Part shown: in pieces, positions 11,116 through 22,188 of the stretch
Numbering within the stretch: position 1 is the stretch's first letter
Layout: the number at the start of each line of letters is the position of its first letter
The notes under the pieces: model-generated
What the model saw: the letters and a program-made list of their open reading frames with translations, nothing else
The model's database searches: none
Told to the model about the DNA's origin: nothing
Origin: Moringa oleifera
Lineage: Eukaryota > Streptophyta > Magnoliopsida > Brassicales > Moringaceae
Direction: 5' to 3'
Assembly (NCBI GenBank): GCA_021397835.1
Contig: JAJFZO010000906.1
Location: 29,644 to 93,643, forward strand
Length of the DNA stretch: 64,000 bases
Made by a program: the position numbers and the translations under genes

Positions 11116-13420
11116 CTAGCCATGCTACCCTGCTGAAACCTTTTTATCTCTTTAACTCACCATGTTATCTAATTGGATAAGATCGTACCGAATTCCATGA
11201 TCCACTTTTTTTCCCCTTCCTTCACCTTTTCATTTAATCTAAAATTGGAGGGCAAAGTGACCTAGTTGACAAACCATGCCTCATATAAGACAATGATGTA
11301 GCCATGAACAGAAGGGGACATTTACCATAATGAGGACAATAAGCACAATCAAAGCTTATTGACTTGCAAGTTTTGACAACACTCACATAGGAAAGCCTTA
11401 AATTCTTACACCCAACTTGAGTAATTTTTAATGAGAAGCATAAACCCAAAAGAAAGACTTATTCCAACTATTTTAGGTTGGCATTTAAAACTCAAGACCA
11501 CCTACATATTCAAAGAACCCTAATTTCCAACTACTTTTGGTTGGTTGGCTTCGTTTTTATCTTCATCTTCAAACCCCTTATTCATTAAACAATCATCTTA
11601 ACATTGCTCCTGCAAAATATGAAGCAGAGGATTAAGCAAAAGCATGCTTCATCCATACTATATAGACCAAGTCAACTTTACACAATCCAAGTCTTGTAGA
11701 TTAGTTCGCTTAGTATTTAGGCATGCTAATACCTTTTCTTGGTGTGTATTTCATCTCGGTTGATATTTATTTAATGCCATTGTATAATATGTTCAAAAAA
11801 GAGACTTTCAGAGAATGAAAAGGAAGGTACCTGTAGTCATAGGCACAGGGAGATAGTGCAGTAGGCCAAAGAATGAGAGAGAAACGATTCATGAGATCAA
11901 TCTTACATGCTTGTGAAAGGCAAGGAACTATTTTAAAGGTAGACATTATAATATTAATGTTAATATTTGGTCTTCTCTCTAATTTCATGTATTCTTATCT
12001 TTTTAATTCTTTCTTCTTTTTAACTGCCTTTAATTCAATCTCTATAGTTAAAGTTAAAATTCATACCAATTTTCCAAGCCCCAAATAGCTTTGGGTAGGC
12101 TGCATATGAAGAGAAAACAAATGGTACTAGTGCTTTGGTGGAAAGAAGTCTTTAATGCTACTAATTAATTAAGAGAAAGTAAGAATAGATAAAGAATTTG
12201 ATTGACTTTTATTGATCGATATTGTTATGGGTTTATTAACTTTTTTCGTTTTAAAATTTAAGTTTCATCATCAATACTTGTAGCCATGTGGACTACCATT
12301 TTTTAGTGAATCACATGTTTTTAAATTAATGAATCATTTTTACTCTCAGCTTATACAAACTAAATGGTAATCAATTTGTCATTAAACAAAGATTTAGGTA
12401 GAAAGTTTAGTTTCCAATTTAATTACTAAATGTTAATCTATGAAAGAAATTAAACAACCTGATTCTTCATAGACTTAAATCATCACACAGCTTTACCCAG
12501 TAGTAACCAAATGGCATATTCAAAGCACATCATTTAAATAGAAAAATGGTACATGGGTTGACTTCTTTTAAGGGTTCATCTTCTTGCTCTAAATCAATGC
12601 CAAAGAGAGAAAATTCCACAGTTAGGACGAAAGGTTAATTTAACATGCAAGGAGGTCCCATGACATAACAAGTTCAAAAACTAATGAAACTCATGATGAT
12701 AAACTCTTGAGGAGTAGAAGAAGAGAAGACAAAGGCTAGTCCAGCAACGCTCTTCCAGACTTGTTAAACTAGGAGTAAAAAGGAAGACTAACTCACGCAT
12801 CAATGCTTCTGCTTTTATCTCCAGTAAACTTCTTTATTCTTATATCTTTGCTACTTTTGCGTATATGCAAAAAGGAAAGACAGAGCTTCAGAGATATATA
12901 TATATATATATATATCTTTAGTAGAAGCACATTTGTTCCTTTGGTATGTTGTTTCTTGCTTTTTGAATTGACTTTCCCGTGGAAAAGTAAATGGTTGGGA
13001 TTGCTATTGGGATTTTATTCTTTCTAGGATAAGCAAGAGGATCTGCTTCAGTTTTTAGAAGGACTTATGCCATTAACTTAAAACACAAATTTCTTTGGAT
13101 AAGTTGACAAGTTTAATTAGCAAATCTGCTATTAAGTTACTCCTTTAATAAGTTAAGCTGGTTGTCAGGTAAGTTTGGACATTGACTGCTTTTATTACAT
13201 GCTCAACCATATCAAACTTTTAGTACCTTCAAAGATTTCCCTTGAAAGGTTGTGGCTTTCAATGCCAATTCTGCTAAAACTGGTGTTAAAGGCTATCCAG
13301 CTTTGGTTTAAGCTAAGGATCCTTAATTTGTTTCTAGAGCCCACCAGCAGCCTCGTGCATAATTTTTACTCTCTTTTTCATCCTCTTTCTTTTTTTACTC
13401 TGTCCAAAAATAACTAGTCT
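11116..13420. other. Non-coding interior of CACTA element
   Basis: No conserved coding region seen. Short open frames here look accidental. Contains a short (TA)n at about 12,893-12,914. This may be leader or intron DNA of the element's gene. Confidence 0.4.
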
Positions 13421-13745
13421 AGCTGCTAGTAGCCACATTGCCTCTCTCCAGCCCTTCACCTCTTTGCTCTCCTTCCAAAAGCAGCAAGGCCAACTGCTAG
13501 CATCCACACTGCCTCTCTCTGACCCTTTTCATCTTTGCTTTTCGTTTCAAAGCAACAAGGCCAATTGCTGGCAGTTGTATTACTTCTTTTCGACCATTTC
13601 CTCTTTGGTTTCTGTCCGTAAGCAGTTAGACCAGCTGTTGGTATGGTAGCGACACTATCTCTTTTTCAGCCTTCTCCTCTTTGCTCTCCGTCCAGAAGTA
13701 GCTATGCTAGCTATTGGCAGCTGCACTGCCTCTCTGGCACTCTTT
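13421..13745 (+). repeat. Tandem repeat, about 71 bp, 4-5 copies, inside CACTA element
   Basis: Starts recur at about 13,421, 13,492, 13,563, 13,633 and 13,709. Each begins with a variant of agctgctag..gccacactgcctctct and ends with tttgct(ctcc/ttcg)tcca(aa)agcagcaaggcc. Copies differ by many substitutions, so the array is old. Confidence 0.75.
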
Positions 13746-14439
13746 TGTTTGCTTTCTCTTTACTCCTTTCTTTATCATTTGTCTTAATTATTATCAGGAG
13801 CAGATGTACCTTTCCCCACCATTCATTCATCTTTGGCATTCAAACATATATAAGTCTTTCAGTGTAGATTTGAAAATTAGGTTTCACAATTTTGATTTAA
13901 TTTGGTTAATTTTGGTTTAAAAAATATATTGAGAATATATATTATTTTGAGAAGTTCTGTATTAAAATATATTTAGCAAAAACATTGCCTCATGCATACC
14001 AACAATGACCCAATCTCAAGGCCAAGCAACAACTGAATCAAGTGTAGAAAAAATATTTGTCAATCCACTGTCGGGGTTTGGGCAAGGAAACTATACATCA
14101 CCATGAATGGCTACATCCATTATCACCTGAACATCACCAGAAAATAATGGATGCCCATGGATCATCCGATTAAGAATATAATCCATAAAGATAACCCCAC
14201 TTGCCATTACGTGTATTGATCTTACAGTAAAAGAGATAAATAGTAAAAGAGAAAAGAAAGAAGAATGTGTATAACTATTGTCTATCTAAAAAGGGATTTG
14301 TAGGGCTGGAGAGTGAACTTATAAGTTATTTTTCATTTATTATGTTATTAATTAATAATATATTCATTTAGTTGTACGTTCTAAAAATCTAGCATGTTCA
14401 CTCTTTATGTTAAAAAAAGAAACAAGCATATGGTAGCGA

Positions 14440-14905
14440 TGACCAAATTGATTATGCTTTATTGTGGAAGGCTTCACGACAGAATAAAAAATGAGAATAT
14501 ATAAATGATGGGAGTTGACTGTGTGGGAAAGAATTGTAAGTGTAGTTCAACTTTATTATAACATTTGTAGTAATAAATTTTATGTTTATTGATTAATTTT
14601 ATTATAATATTGTAGGATGAGTTGATGACATAGAGCACACAGTGTAAGTTTACAACCTTCGGTCTAGAAGATGTGCTAGTGAAAGCTCTTAGTACACTTA
14701 AGCACCCCGGATGCATTAGAGGTCAAGGATCCAGGGTGACTATCATATCTTATTTTGGGAAGGCCAAAACATTGACTGTCCCTCAAGGTATGTAATTAGA
14801 TCAACAACAGTTGGCAAAGATGATGAGGTGGTTCACAGAGTATAAAGAAGTTTTGACAAACATTGTTGCAAATAAAACAGATGATATCCAGTAAGAAAAA
14901 TCTAC
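14440..14905 (+). pseudogene. CACTA element accessory transposase-like gene fragment (TnpA/Transposase_24-like)
   Basis: At about 14,457 the plus strand reads LLWKASRQNKK then a stop, like the WKKAR.NK motif of plant CACTA second-gene proteins. After an intron-like gap, 14,611-14,790 reads DELMT, a stop, then QCKFTTFGLEDVLVKALST followed by LKHPGCIRGQGSRVTIISYFG. The family has a similar block, in which an EHPGRVRG phrase is followed by a YFG motif. A further in-frame stop lies after VPQGM and another near 14,892. These proteins are thought to bind subterminal repeats, but this copy is dead. Confidence 0.6.
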
Positions 14906-15155
14906 AATGTAATTCAAGTAAAGGTAGTAACAATATAACTAGATTATTAGAGGATCCAACACCCCAATCACCTATGCCAATCATACCACCAGCACCTGCA
15001 CTTACACCGACACCATACGACAACAATGTATGTTAAATGTTAATCATAGTAAATATGATTTTAATAATATTATGAATGTAACTTCTATTTTTTTGGATCA
15101 TTATAGTGTAAGCTATGCCATATGTTCATCTAGTTATCAGACTACATAGTGGCAA

Positions 15156-15341
15156 GTGAGGTTATCTTTTATGGATCATACTCCTAATCGGATGATCCAT
15201 GGGTGTCTACTATTTTCTAATGATGTTCGGGTGACAGTGGATGTAGCTATTTATGGTGATGCACAGTTGCCTCGCCTAAACCTCGACGGTGGATTGACAA
15301 ATGTTTTTTCTTCACTCGATTTAGATGTTGCTTGGCCTTGA
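15156..15341 (+). pseudogene. DUF8039-like domain fragment in CACTA element
   Basis: A 61-residue frame containing IHGCLLFSNDVRVTVDVAIY, then GDAQLPRLNLDGGLTNVFSS, then LDLDVAWP. It resembles the DUF8039 module (VHG.PL..D.VRVSVD.....D..LP.P......V..A....V.WP) common in plant CACTA proteins upstream of a Ulp1-like protease. It lies in the expected order, before the protease exons and in the same orientation. Function is unknown, and the exon is isolated by degraded neighbours. Confidence 0.6.
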
Positions 15342-15479
15342 GATTAGGTCATTATTGGTACACATGAGGTAATGTTTTTGCTAAATATATCTTACAAAGT
15401 CAACCTATTAGTGTCAATTAAGTTTGAAAAATTTTTTCAGTTATCTACTATAAAGCAACAAGGCAAGTTACCAGTTAAG

Positions 15480-16620
15480 AGAGCACCAACATTGACAAAA
15501 TCATAATCATCAGAACAAGTATCATCTATTGGGCTACCATTAGGATTGCAGAAGACGTATAATTATGTGAGTAAGGTGATGGCACCTAATAAAGCAATAC
15601 ACATACCTTTTATTAAATTCTTTGTTTCTGATGGACATGTATTTGTGGCTCGAGAAGATATCATGCAATTTTGTCACATGGAGGAGTTAAGTGTCACCAC
15701 TATTTAGGCTTACATTGTGTATGTATGTCTTTTGAATTTTTATTTGTTTATTATTGTTTAGCTACATTATATTTATATTTTTCTTTCTTCATACAGATTT
15801 AGTTGCACTTGGCTTGGGGAAGTATTTTGTATTTATAATCCATCAACATTGTCATATGGAATGTCTGTAAGTATAGACACTCAAACTCGTCACCTAGCCA
15901 ATAGAATGATAGATCCGTGTGACAGAAGAGTAGTGATATTTCCTTATAACTTGAAGTAAGTCTTAATACTAGTTGAAATTATTAATAGTTCTATTCATAA
16001 TATTGTTAACATTTATTTTTAATAATGTAGGCAACACTGGATATTGGTGGTTGTCCAATCTCGTACTTTTGTATACAGTGTTTTTGATCCTTTGAACCAT
16101 AGTTTTCATCAAGAACTAGATCAAATTATGTCCATGTTCGTGAAAATATTTTCATTTATATTAGCATGTATTTTTCTTTTACTCCTAAAAATATTGATTA
16201 TTTTCTATTGATAGCTCCTTTAAATTATTTCAAGTTATCAAAGAATCAAGTAATAGGCACATTCCTAGGAGTATTCTTACTAAGGTATGTATATTTAAAC
16301 CTATATGTGATGTTAGTTTTATTTATTTTGCAAAATATAACGATTAAAAAATTTTAATGTATTGTCCACATCAGCCTCTAAATACTGAGTCTGGATATTA
16401 TATTATGAAATTTTTAAGGGACATCATTGAAAGACGTGATACTTATGTAAATAGTTCAATAATTAATTGATGTGCTTATTAAAAGTTTTAATTGGACTAA
16501 CTTTTTTCTTTTATAAATATAGTTTGTGGACATAGATACTTACACCCAATCGGATATTGATAAAGTTAGAAATAAGGTTGGACAATTTCTGTGGAGTGCC
16601 ATATTACAAAGTTGAACCTT
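15480..16620 (+). pseudogene. Ulp1-like cysteine protease (peptidase C48) remnant, several exons
   Basis: Several exon-like blocks in order. First, 15,535-15,705 (a lead-in ending FVAREDIMQFCHMEEL). Next, 15,798-15,957, with LANRMIDPCDRRVVIFPYNL. Next, 16,031-16,130, with QHWILVVVQSRTFVYSVFDP; the HW start of the C48 catalytic domain is present. Next, about 16,371-16,465, with QPLNTESGYYIMKFLRDIIE, where the catalytic cysteine region of the family (normally ECGYYV) has serine in place of cysteine. Last, 16,522-16,615, with FVDIDTYTQSDIDKVRNKV. Stops occur between and within blocks, for example TAG after LSVTTI. Ulp1-like genes are often carried by plant CACTA and Mutator elements; the captured protease would cleave SUMO-like substrates, but this copy is inactive. 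Confidence 0.75.
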
Positions 16621-16859
16621 GAAGATTTTTGTGCACATGAACATCATTGAATTTATATAGTTGAATTTTTAGGATTCTGGATGATAATGTACATTTAAAC
16701 TCATGCATTGTTCATATGGAGTTCAACTATGACATTAATTTTTTTTTATTTTGTTAATCTTTTATCACTTTTTTGGATTAGATTATGTTGAACTATTTTC
16801 GAACATGAAAAAAGTAATGATGATTTTAGTGAGAATAGTATTGAAGTGTATAACAAGAA

Positions 16860-17060
16860 AAAGTTTTTTCATTGAAGTGTTCATATTGAAGTGTTAAACT
16901 ATTAAAGTGTTGGTATTGAAGTGTTGGTGTAATTTTATTAAAGGAAGAAAGATAGAATAGTTGTTTCATTTAAGTGTTAGTATTGAAATGTTGGTGTAAT
17001 TATGTTGAACGAAGAAAGATAGTATAGTTGTTTCATTGAAGTGTATAAAAAGAATTGTGA
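16860..17060 (+). repeat. Imperfect tandem duplication of about 67 bp near CACTA right end
   Basis: The phrase gttggtgtaattttattaaa..gaagaaagatag.atagttg recurs at about 16,923 and 16,990, embedded in a run of ttgaagtgtt words. Non-coding. Confidence 0.7.
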
Positions 17061-17289
17061 TTAGTATATTTGATAATTGTATACTTATATGTGTTGACTA
17101 AGTTTAATTGAAGAGTCATATTTATATATTGTAATTTAATTTTGATGGAGAAAATGTTGGTTGCATATTATGAAGAATTGTATTGATGTATGTGATTGAT
17201 GTGAAAGAGATGAAGAATGTTATATATGCAGGTTTTAGATAATTTGAATATAAAAATTTTGTATTTATTTGGAAATTAATAAAAAAATA

Positions 17290-17423
17290 TATACCTTTAA
17301 TGACAGTTCTGATAAATAGTTGAGGAGTGTACCCATTTTAATGACATGAACAATGATGACATTTCTACAACTATCATTAAAAGCTATTTTTAACTGCCAT
17401 TAAAGCTTTTATTTGTAGTAGTG
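17290..17423. repeat. Right subterminal repeats and terminal repeat of CACTA element
   Basis: Several tttaatgac/gtcattaaa words in both orientations mirror the left end (atttaatgacagt, cattaaaagg) and lead to the terminal ATTTGTAGTAGTG. Confidence 0.85.
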
Positions 17424-17426
17424 GGA

Positions 17427-17662
17427 CCATACTCGAGCTTCGGATCAATGTCCCTAGCAACGAGGAGTGTACCTATGTGTTCCAACAACATGATATATTT
17501 ACTTGTAGTCTAGTTGAAGGTCATAATTCGCAGAACATTTTATGGTATCAATAAGAGAAGGCAGAATGGAAGATTTGCTAGGTATGAAATCTCATTGTAT
17601 CAATAAGGATTTGCTAGGAATTTCGGATCAAAGAAGAGGCAAATAAACCCAAATCGATATGA
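17427..17662 (+). pseudogene. rps12: Nuclear copy of mitochondrial rps12, 3' piece
   Basis: Resumes exactly where 10,557 stops, with the target duplication GGA at 17,424-17,426. It first gives HTRASDQCP then an in-frame TAG. Further on are recognisable pieces of the S12 tail: the GHNSQ region, a degraded VKDLPGVKSHCI and DLLGI region, and the terminal PKSI with TGA at 17,660-17,662. Together with the 5' piece only about 292 of the expected 378 bp remain; a central deletion near 17,485-17,490 removes part of the middle of the gene, and smaller indels shift the frame. It cannot encode S12. Confidence 0.9.
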
Positions 17663-19640
17663 ATGAAAGATGCCTCTAGAACTGGTTTTTCTCAATCAAT
17701 TGAGGAAAGAACCATAATGTTGCTCCCAAAAATAGAATTATATGAAGCCCTTTTGAATGACCTATAATGGAGTCTACTACATTTTTTCTTGGCTTTTCTT
17801 TTTCCTCTTGGCTTCCCTGAGTAGAGTTAGCGAATCAAAGAGTAGAAAGTGATCTTGCCTTCCCTTTGAGGTAAGAAATAGTTCCTTTTGATTCAATTGC
17901 AAGAAAATAACCTCTTTCTAGAGTTTTATATGGACACTAAGCCAAATAGTCTATTTATACTTTTTCCTAAAAAATGAAAAAAAATAAACCATCCTAATGA
18001 AGATATGGCAGAAGCATCACTTTGTTTATTCCCTTCTTCCTATCGCACTAAGGGTAATTTGCAAAACACTAGTCTTTCCATTTTTGATTCTATTGTCTTT
18101 CACATTGATGATTCTTAAAATGAGACTTTTTTTTACTCCTATCAAACAAGTTTCAATCTCCTAGAGTGGATTTTGTCATTGTAGATCATCCAAATGGGAA
18201 CTCCTTTCTCTATAAGCCTGTTGGTTGATAGAACTACGAAGTTCTACGGTTAGGAGGCAAATTGTATGCGAGCTAATGAATTCAATGATGCGTATCCACA
18301 CTTATCTCCATTGTTAGGCTAGCCTTAAGGGATCAACTTAGGATTTAATCCATGTTTGAAGCCTTTTGAAAGATGTTCAAAAGGAAAATTTCGACCTACT
18401 GGTAAAGCAGTTGCTTTAAAACAAGGGAAAAAGGGATCCATCATTAGATAGACAGTTGGAGCTCACTGAGATCAATCATCAAGCTAGCTATCCATGTTCA
18501 AAGAGGGAGTAAATGGGAAGAAAAACATACCTATGGGCTAATTCTTTTAAAAGAAAGACCAAGGGAGTGCAATGAAAGGGCCATTGTTGCAATTGAAGGC
18601 AACGATTAGCTAGCTCAAATAGGATAAAGAGGCTTGATTAGTAACCACAAATTAAAAGGTCTTTCTCCATTATTTAAAAAAGCTATTAATTCACACTGCT
18701 CACTATAGCAAAGAGAGAGGGTTTTAGTCTACTTTTCCTAATTGGAGATTCAATTAGAGATAGGCAATTTGATTAGTTTTCTTATGCAAAGGATGGAGTG
18801 TCTGATAAGTGAACGATTAGGGAAACTTAAAACAAAGAGCTCATAGTCTTCATATTTTTAAGAGAGGTAGACCTTTTAGGGCCCTTTTTTTACCGAGTAG
18901 GGTGACATAATGGATAAAGAATGGGTTAGAGCACAATGGTTAAGAACTTTTAATTGGGCAGTTATCTAGAAAGGCATCTTAAGCAGGGCTGGTAAGAAAG
19001 TTACATCTTGCTTAGGATAAAAAGGCTTTTTATGCTAAGAAGCTAGTGGAATGTGAGGTTTATCCCTTTTTAAGGGTTAGTTTAATCAAAGTATTAGATA
19101 TGTTGGTTCGGGTCTAAGTTCACATATTGTAGAAAATGGCTTATTATCCTGATCCTTATACCTAAAATGGTTGGATCAAGGGATAGAAATCACTACATAG
19201 ATAGCAATAGTTGGGGTCATTCCATTTGATCGATCAAGAGCAGAGGAATCCAAAGAACAAAAGCAAGAGAGAGAAAGGTAATGTTTCCTCCTGCCCGAGT
19301 GTCAAAGGCTCAACATACTCTTTATAGGGGAGGTACTTGCCTAATTGAGTGGGCTGACATAGAAACCATTCTTACTCACCTTGCTCATTGACTTTTTTTT
19401 GCTTTTTATGTAATGCTATCTTGTTTGATATTATAATTACATGAGCTTTACTTCCTTGTTATGTGTGCTATGTTTTCTTGCTTTCTAAAGTATCGACTTG
19501 CCAGGCTGACTCGTTGAGTTATAGAGACAAGTGAGTGCATTTGAGTAGTTTGGATAGTCAAAGGAATTTCTTTTAACTTTTCATTTCCTTAAGGCCTTAT
19601 GAGAAGAATTTGAGCCATTACACCACTTTCTATTGTTGCA
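17663..19640. other. Organelle-like non-coding DNA downstream of rps12
   Basis: Same composition as 8,067-10,204 and directly continuous with the rps12 tail, so most likely mitochondrial intergenic DNA. No gene identified. Confidence 0.5.
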
Positions 19641-20610
19641 GATGCAGTTTGTTAAATAGTATGAGTTGAGCCATTGCACCATTTTTTACAGTTTTAGTCT
19701 CCTTCTATACCTTTGACTACTAGATCCAATTGAAAGATTACCAAAGATGAGTGCGCATACTGTCATCAGATAGGACATCAGAAGGTGAATTATCTTAAAA
19801 AACTTATGAATGAGCAAAAGAAGTTAAATAGAATAAGTTTTGGATCCTCAGGACGTGTCACCCCAAGATGGTTTAATTTATGATTATGCAATAGTTCTAG
19901 TAGTAACTTAGTTCTTTTATTGGACCTATGCCTATAAGTGTCGCTGCCATGTGTGCTTATGATATAAGTGTGTTTTGTTCTTCACCATTAGTCCTTTTCT
20001 TCTAGTATTTTTGATTCCAATGCATCTCATCACATGACATTTGATTCTTTTAATCAATTGTTCTCATCTATTCCTTCTTTTTTTTTTTGTTCATGCTAAA
20101 GATGGATACCCTATGATAGTTAATCAAATCAAATCCATCACTACTGGCTTTGGTCCTTATTGTTTTTCATGTTCGTTGTTTATCACTCAAAACTATATTT
20201 TACAGAGATTTAAGATTGAGTATGTGATGTTATTTTCTACCTCCTTTGGTTGTATTTCACAAGATCGGCATTAAAGGAAGTTGATTAGGACAAAGTGTAG
20301 AAAGGGGAGGCTTTATGTGTATCTGGATATTCCTCCCTAACTTTCTAGAGTTTTGTTTTATCCACATTTCATTTGATGAAGCAATCTTTATTATGTATTT
20401 GTGGCATATTAGATTAGAGCAAGTTTTCTAGTTCTTGTTTGAAGTACATTTTATCTGTTGGTTTACTAGGTACTGTTCCATATTCCAAAATATCTAATTG
20501 CAAAGGCTATAAGCTAGCTAAGTTTTCTGTACTTCCTTTTTCAAAAAAGTACTTATTCTTCACCATCTTATCTTATTCATTTTGATGTGTGGGGTCAAAC
20601 CTTGTTACTA
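19640..20610 (+). pseudogene. Ty1/copia retrotransposon fragment (gag zinc knuckle, protease, pre-integrase)
   Basis: Three degraded landmarks occur in the correct order. A gag zinc knuckle at 19,746-19,800 reads CAYCHQIGHQKVNY, with the last cysteine mutated to tyrosine. A protease active site at about 20,010-20,050 reads FDSNASHHMTFDSF, where the family has DSGA(S/T)HHM. A GAG-pre-integrase segment at 20,397-20,600 starts LWHIRLEQ (family WHxRLGH) and includes CKGYKLAKFSVLPFS and a degraded HFDVWG. Stops and frame changes separate them, and no LTRs or reverse transcriptase were recognised. It lies in the organelle-like tract. Confidence 0.7.
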
Positions 20611-20693
20611 ACCAAAACATAAAAAAAGTTTCAAAACTTGAAATATATCCTAGTGATTTGCAAAACAGTAACTTAGTGATAAACGCTAATGAA

Positions 20694-21070
20694 CCCATAC
20701 GTTGATCACGGGGATGTTTAAAAGTGATGTCTTCGAGGCTAAAGACTCAGTCTTCGAACTTTGACAACTTTTTGAAAAGCATGAAGAGAAGTTTAGTATT
20801 ACTTTTGATGACTTAAAATCTTTTTATCTTGGGTTTGATGATGATCCTAAGCTGGCTCGCATAGGCAAAGCTCTATCCACTTTAAAAAAGTAGGCATTCA
20901 CTAGTTTCCTTAATGACAAGGTTCATTGTTTTTTCTTTTCATACGAAGTCATGCCAGGATTAAACTCAAATGTGGTCGAACACAATCTTCCCATAAAATC
21001 TAATGCTCAACTGATCAAGTCATAATGAGATTAAAAATCGATGCCTCTTTAGCCATGGACATGGAGTAGC
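20694..21070 (+). pseudogene. Ty3/gypsy pol fragment (region before reverse transcriptase)
   Basis: The frame includes EKHEEKFSITFDDLKSFYLG, then DDPKLARIGKALS, and, after a stop, YEVMPGLNSNVVEHNLPIKS. This resembles the gypsy pol linker that precedes reverse transcriptase, where families have a Y.DMPGLD....H.L phrase followed by an acidic or basic proline stretch. Several stops are present. No RT catalytic box, integrase or LTR was seen. It sits 80 bp after the copia remnant in the same orientation but belongs to a different superfamily. Confidence 0.55.
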
Positions 21071-21762
21071 ATTATGTCATTCCTACAAGTGATCCCCCAA
21101 TTCGATGAAATGCTATATAAAGACTTCGAGATCAAGTATGATATGTTTCTTTCCATTTCTCATGAACTAATTGTTTCTCCGAAATAAGAGATCAAAGTGA
21201 TTTTCCTCATTTTCCCTAATAAGTCGACGACATTACACTATTAGGGTACTTCAAATAAACTAGAGTACATATAGGATACACAAGTGCTAAAACCATTTCT
21301 CTAGATATCTTCCAAACTATTAGGGTCATTGCTCCGGGTCTTGTTCCCTTGGTGTAAAAGCAGTTGGTTTTGTAATTTTAGAATTTTGTTGATCCCAAGC
21401 ACTCTATCTCCATCATTGCATATGGGAATATAAAAAGTAAAAAGGAAAAGGCATGACTAGAAGAGTTATGAAAATTAAGTGAATTTATGTAGTTGAGGCA
21501 TTCTTGCTTGACTTGAAAAAATGATTCCCTACAGAAAGCTTAACGAAGTTTAGCCTATATGAGTAGTAAAGAATTTTAGTGAGTTGTGGTTGGTTGTTGA
21601 CTAACAAAAGGTGTGGGAAAAAGAAAAAGAAAATGTAGAAAAGGTATGGAAAGGCCCAATTTTATTTATGAAGGGACCTTTTCTCCCAAAAAAAAAAAAA
21701 ACACATATAATGGTCAGTTAACCTAACCCCCTTCTTGTATGGTGTTTCCAGAGCGTAACTTT

Positions 21763-21804
<42 letters not shown>
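21763..21804. repeat. (TA)n microsatellite
   Basis: About 42 bp of alternating T and A with two TATG interruptions. Confidence 0.9.
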
Positions 21805-21808
<4 letters not shown>

Positions 21809-22121
21809 TGACTATAGTTCATCATAAGGCATGCAAATGAAGAGGGCTAGCCTCTGTGGAAGAAAGAAGTCAAGCTTTAGGCACTCAAGAATAGCAACAA
21901 AAAGGTCAGTCATTGGACATCAATCTCATCTCAGTGAAAAAAAAAGGATAAGCAATCGAACCCGTGGAGTAGGACCAATTTTCACGGATCAGAACATTAC
22001 CAAATAGAGCAGCTTGTAAGCACTACTTATGTGGAATAGTTTTTGTGCCTTTTCTTGTGATGTAAGAAGGGTTGTTGCATCGCCTTATTAACATTCGAAT
22101 CAATCAGTATATGATTACTGC

Positions 22122-22186
<65 letters not shown>
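22122..22186. repeat. Compound (TA)n(TG)n microsatellite
   Basis: About 21 bp of TA repeats pass directly into about 44 bp of TG repeats. Alternating purine-pyrimidine tracts of this length can adopt Z-DNA and are usually length-polymorphic. Confidence 0.95.

Positions 22187-22188
<2 letters not shown>

Larger units (their letters stand above)
10558..17423 (+). mobile_element. CACTA (En/Spm) transposon with TIRs and 3-bp target duplication
   Basis: The left end is CACTACTACAAAAATT at 10,558. The right end is ATTTGTAGTAGTG, finishing at 17,423. The ends are terminal inverted repeats of about 12-13 bp starting with CACTA. Both sides are flanked by GGA (10,555-10,557 and 17,424-17,426), the 3-bp duplication characteristic of CACTA elements. 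The insertion site is inside rps12, whose two halves rejoin perfectly across the duplication, so both boundaries are fixed to the base. Length is 6,866 bp. Inside are subterminal repeat arrays, a 71-bp tandem repeat, a degraded transposase-like gene, a DUF8039-like segment and Ulp1-like protease exons. No Tnp2 domain was recognised and all coding parts carry stops, so it is non-autonomous now. Confidence 0.95.

Noticed and set aside
12803..13920. Several leucine/phenylalanine-rich frames inside the CACTA element
   Set aside because: They overlap a 71-bp tandem repeat and pyrimidine-rich DNA in different frames. No conserved domain.
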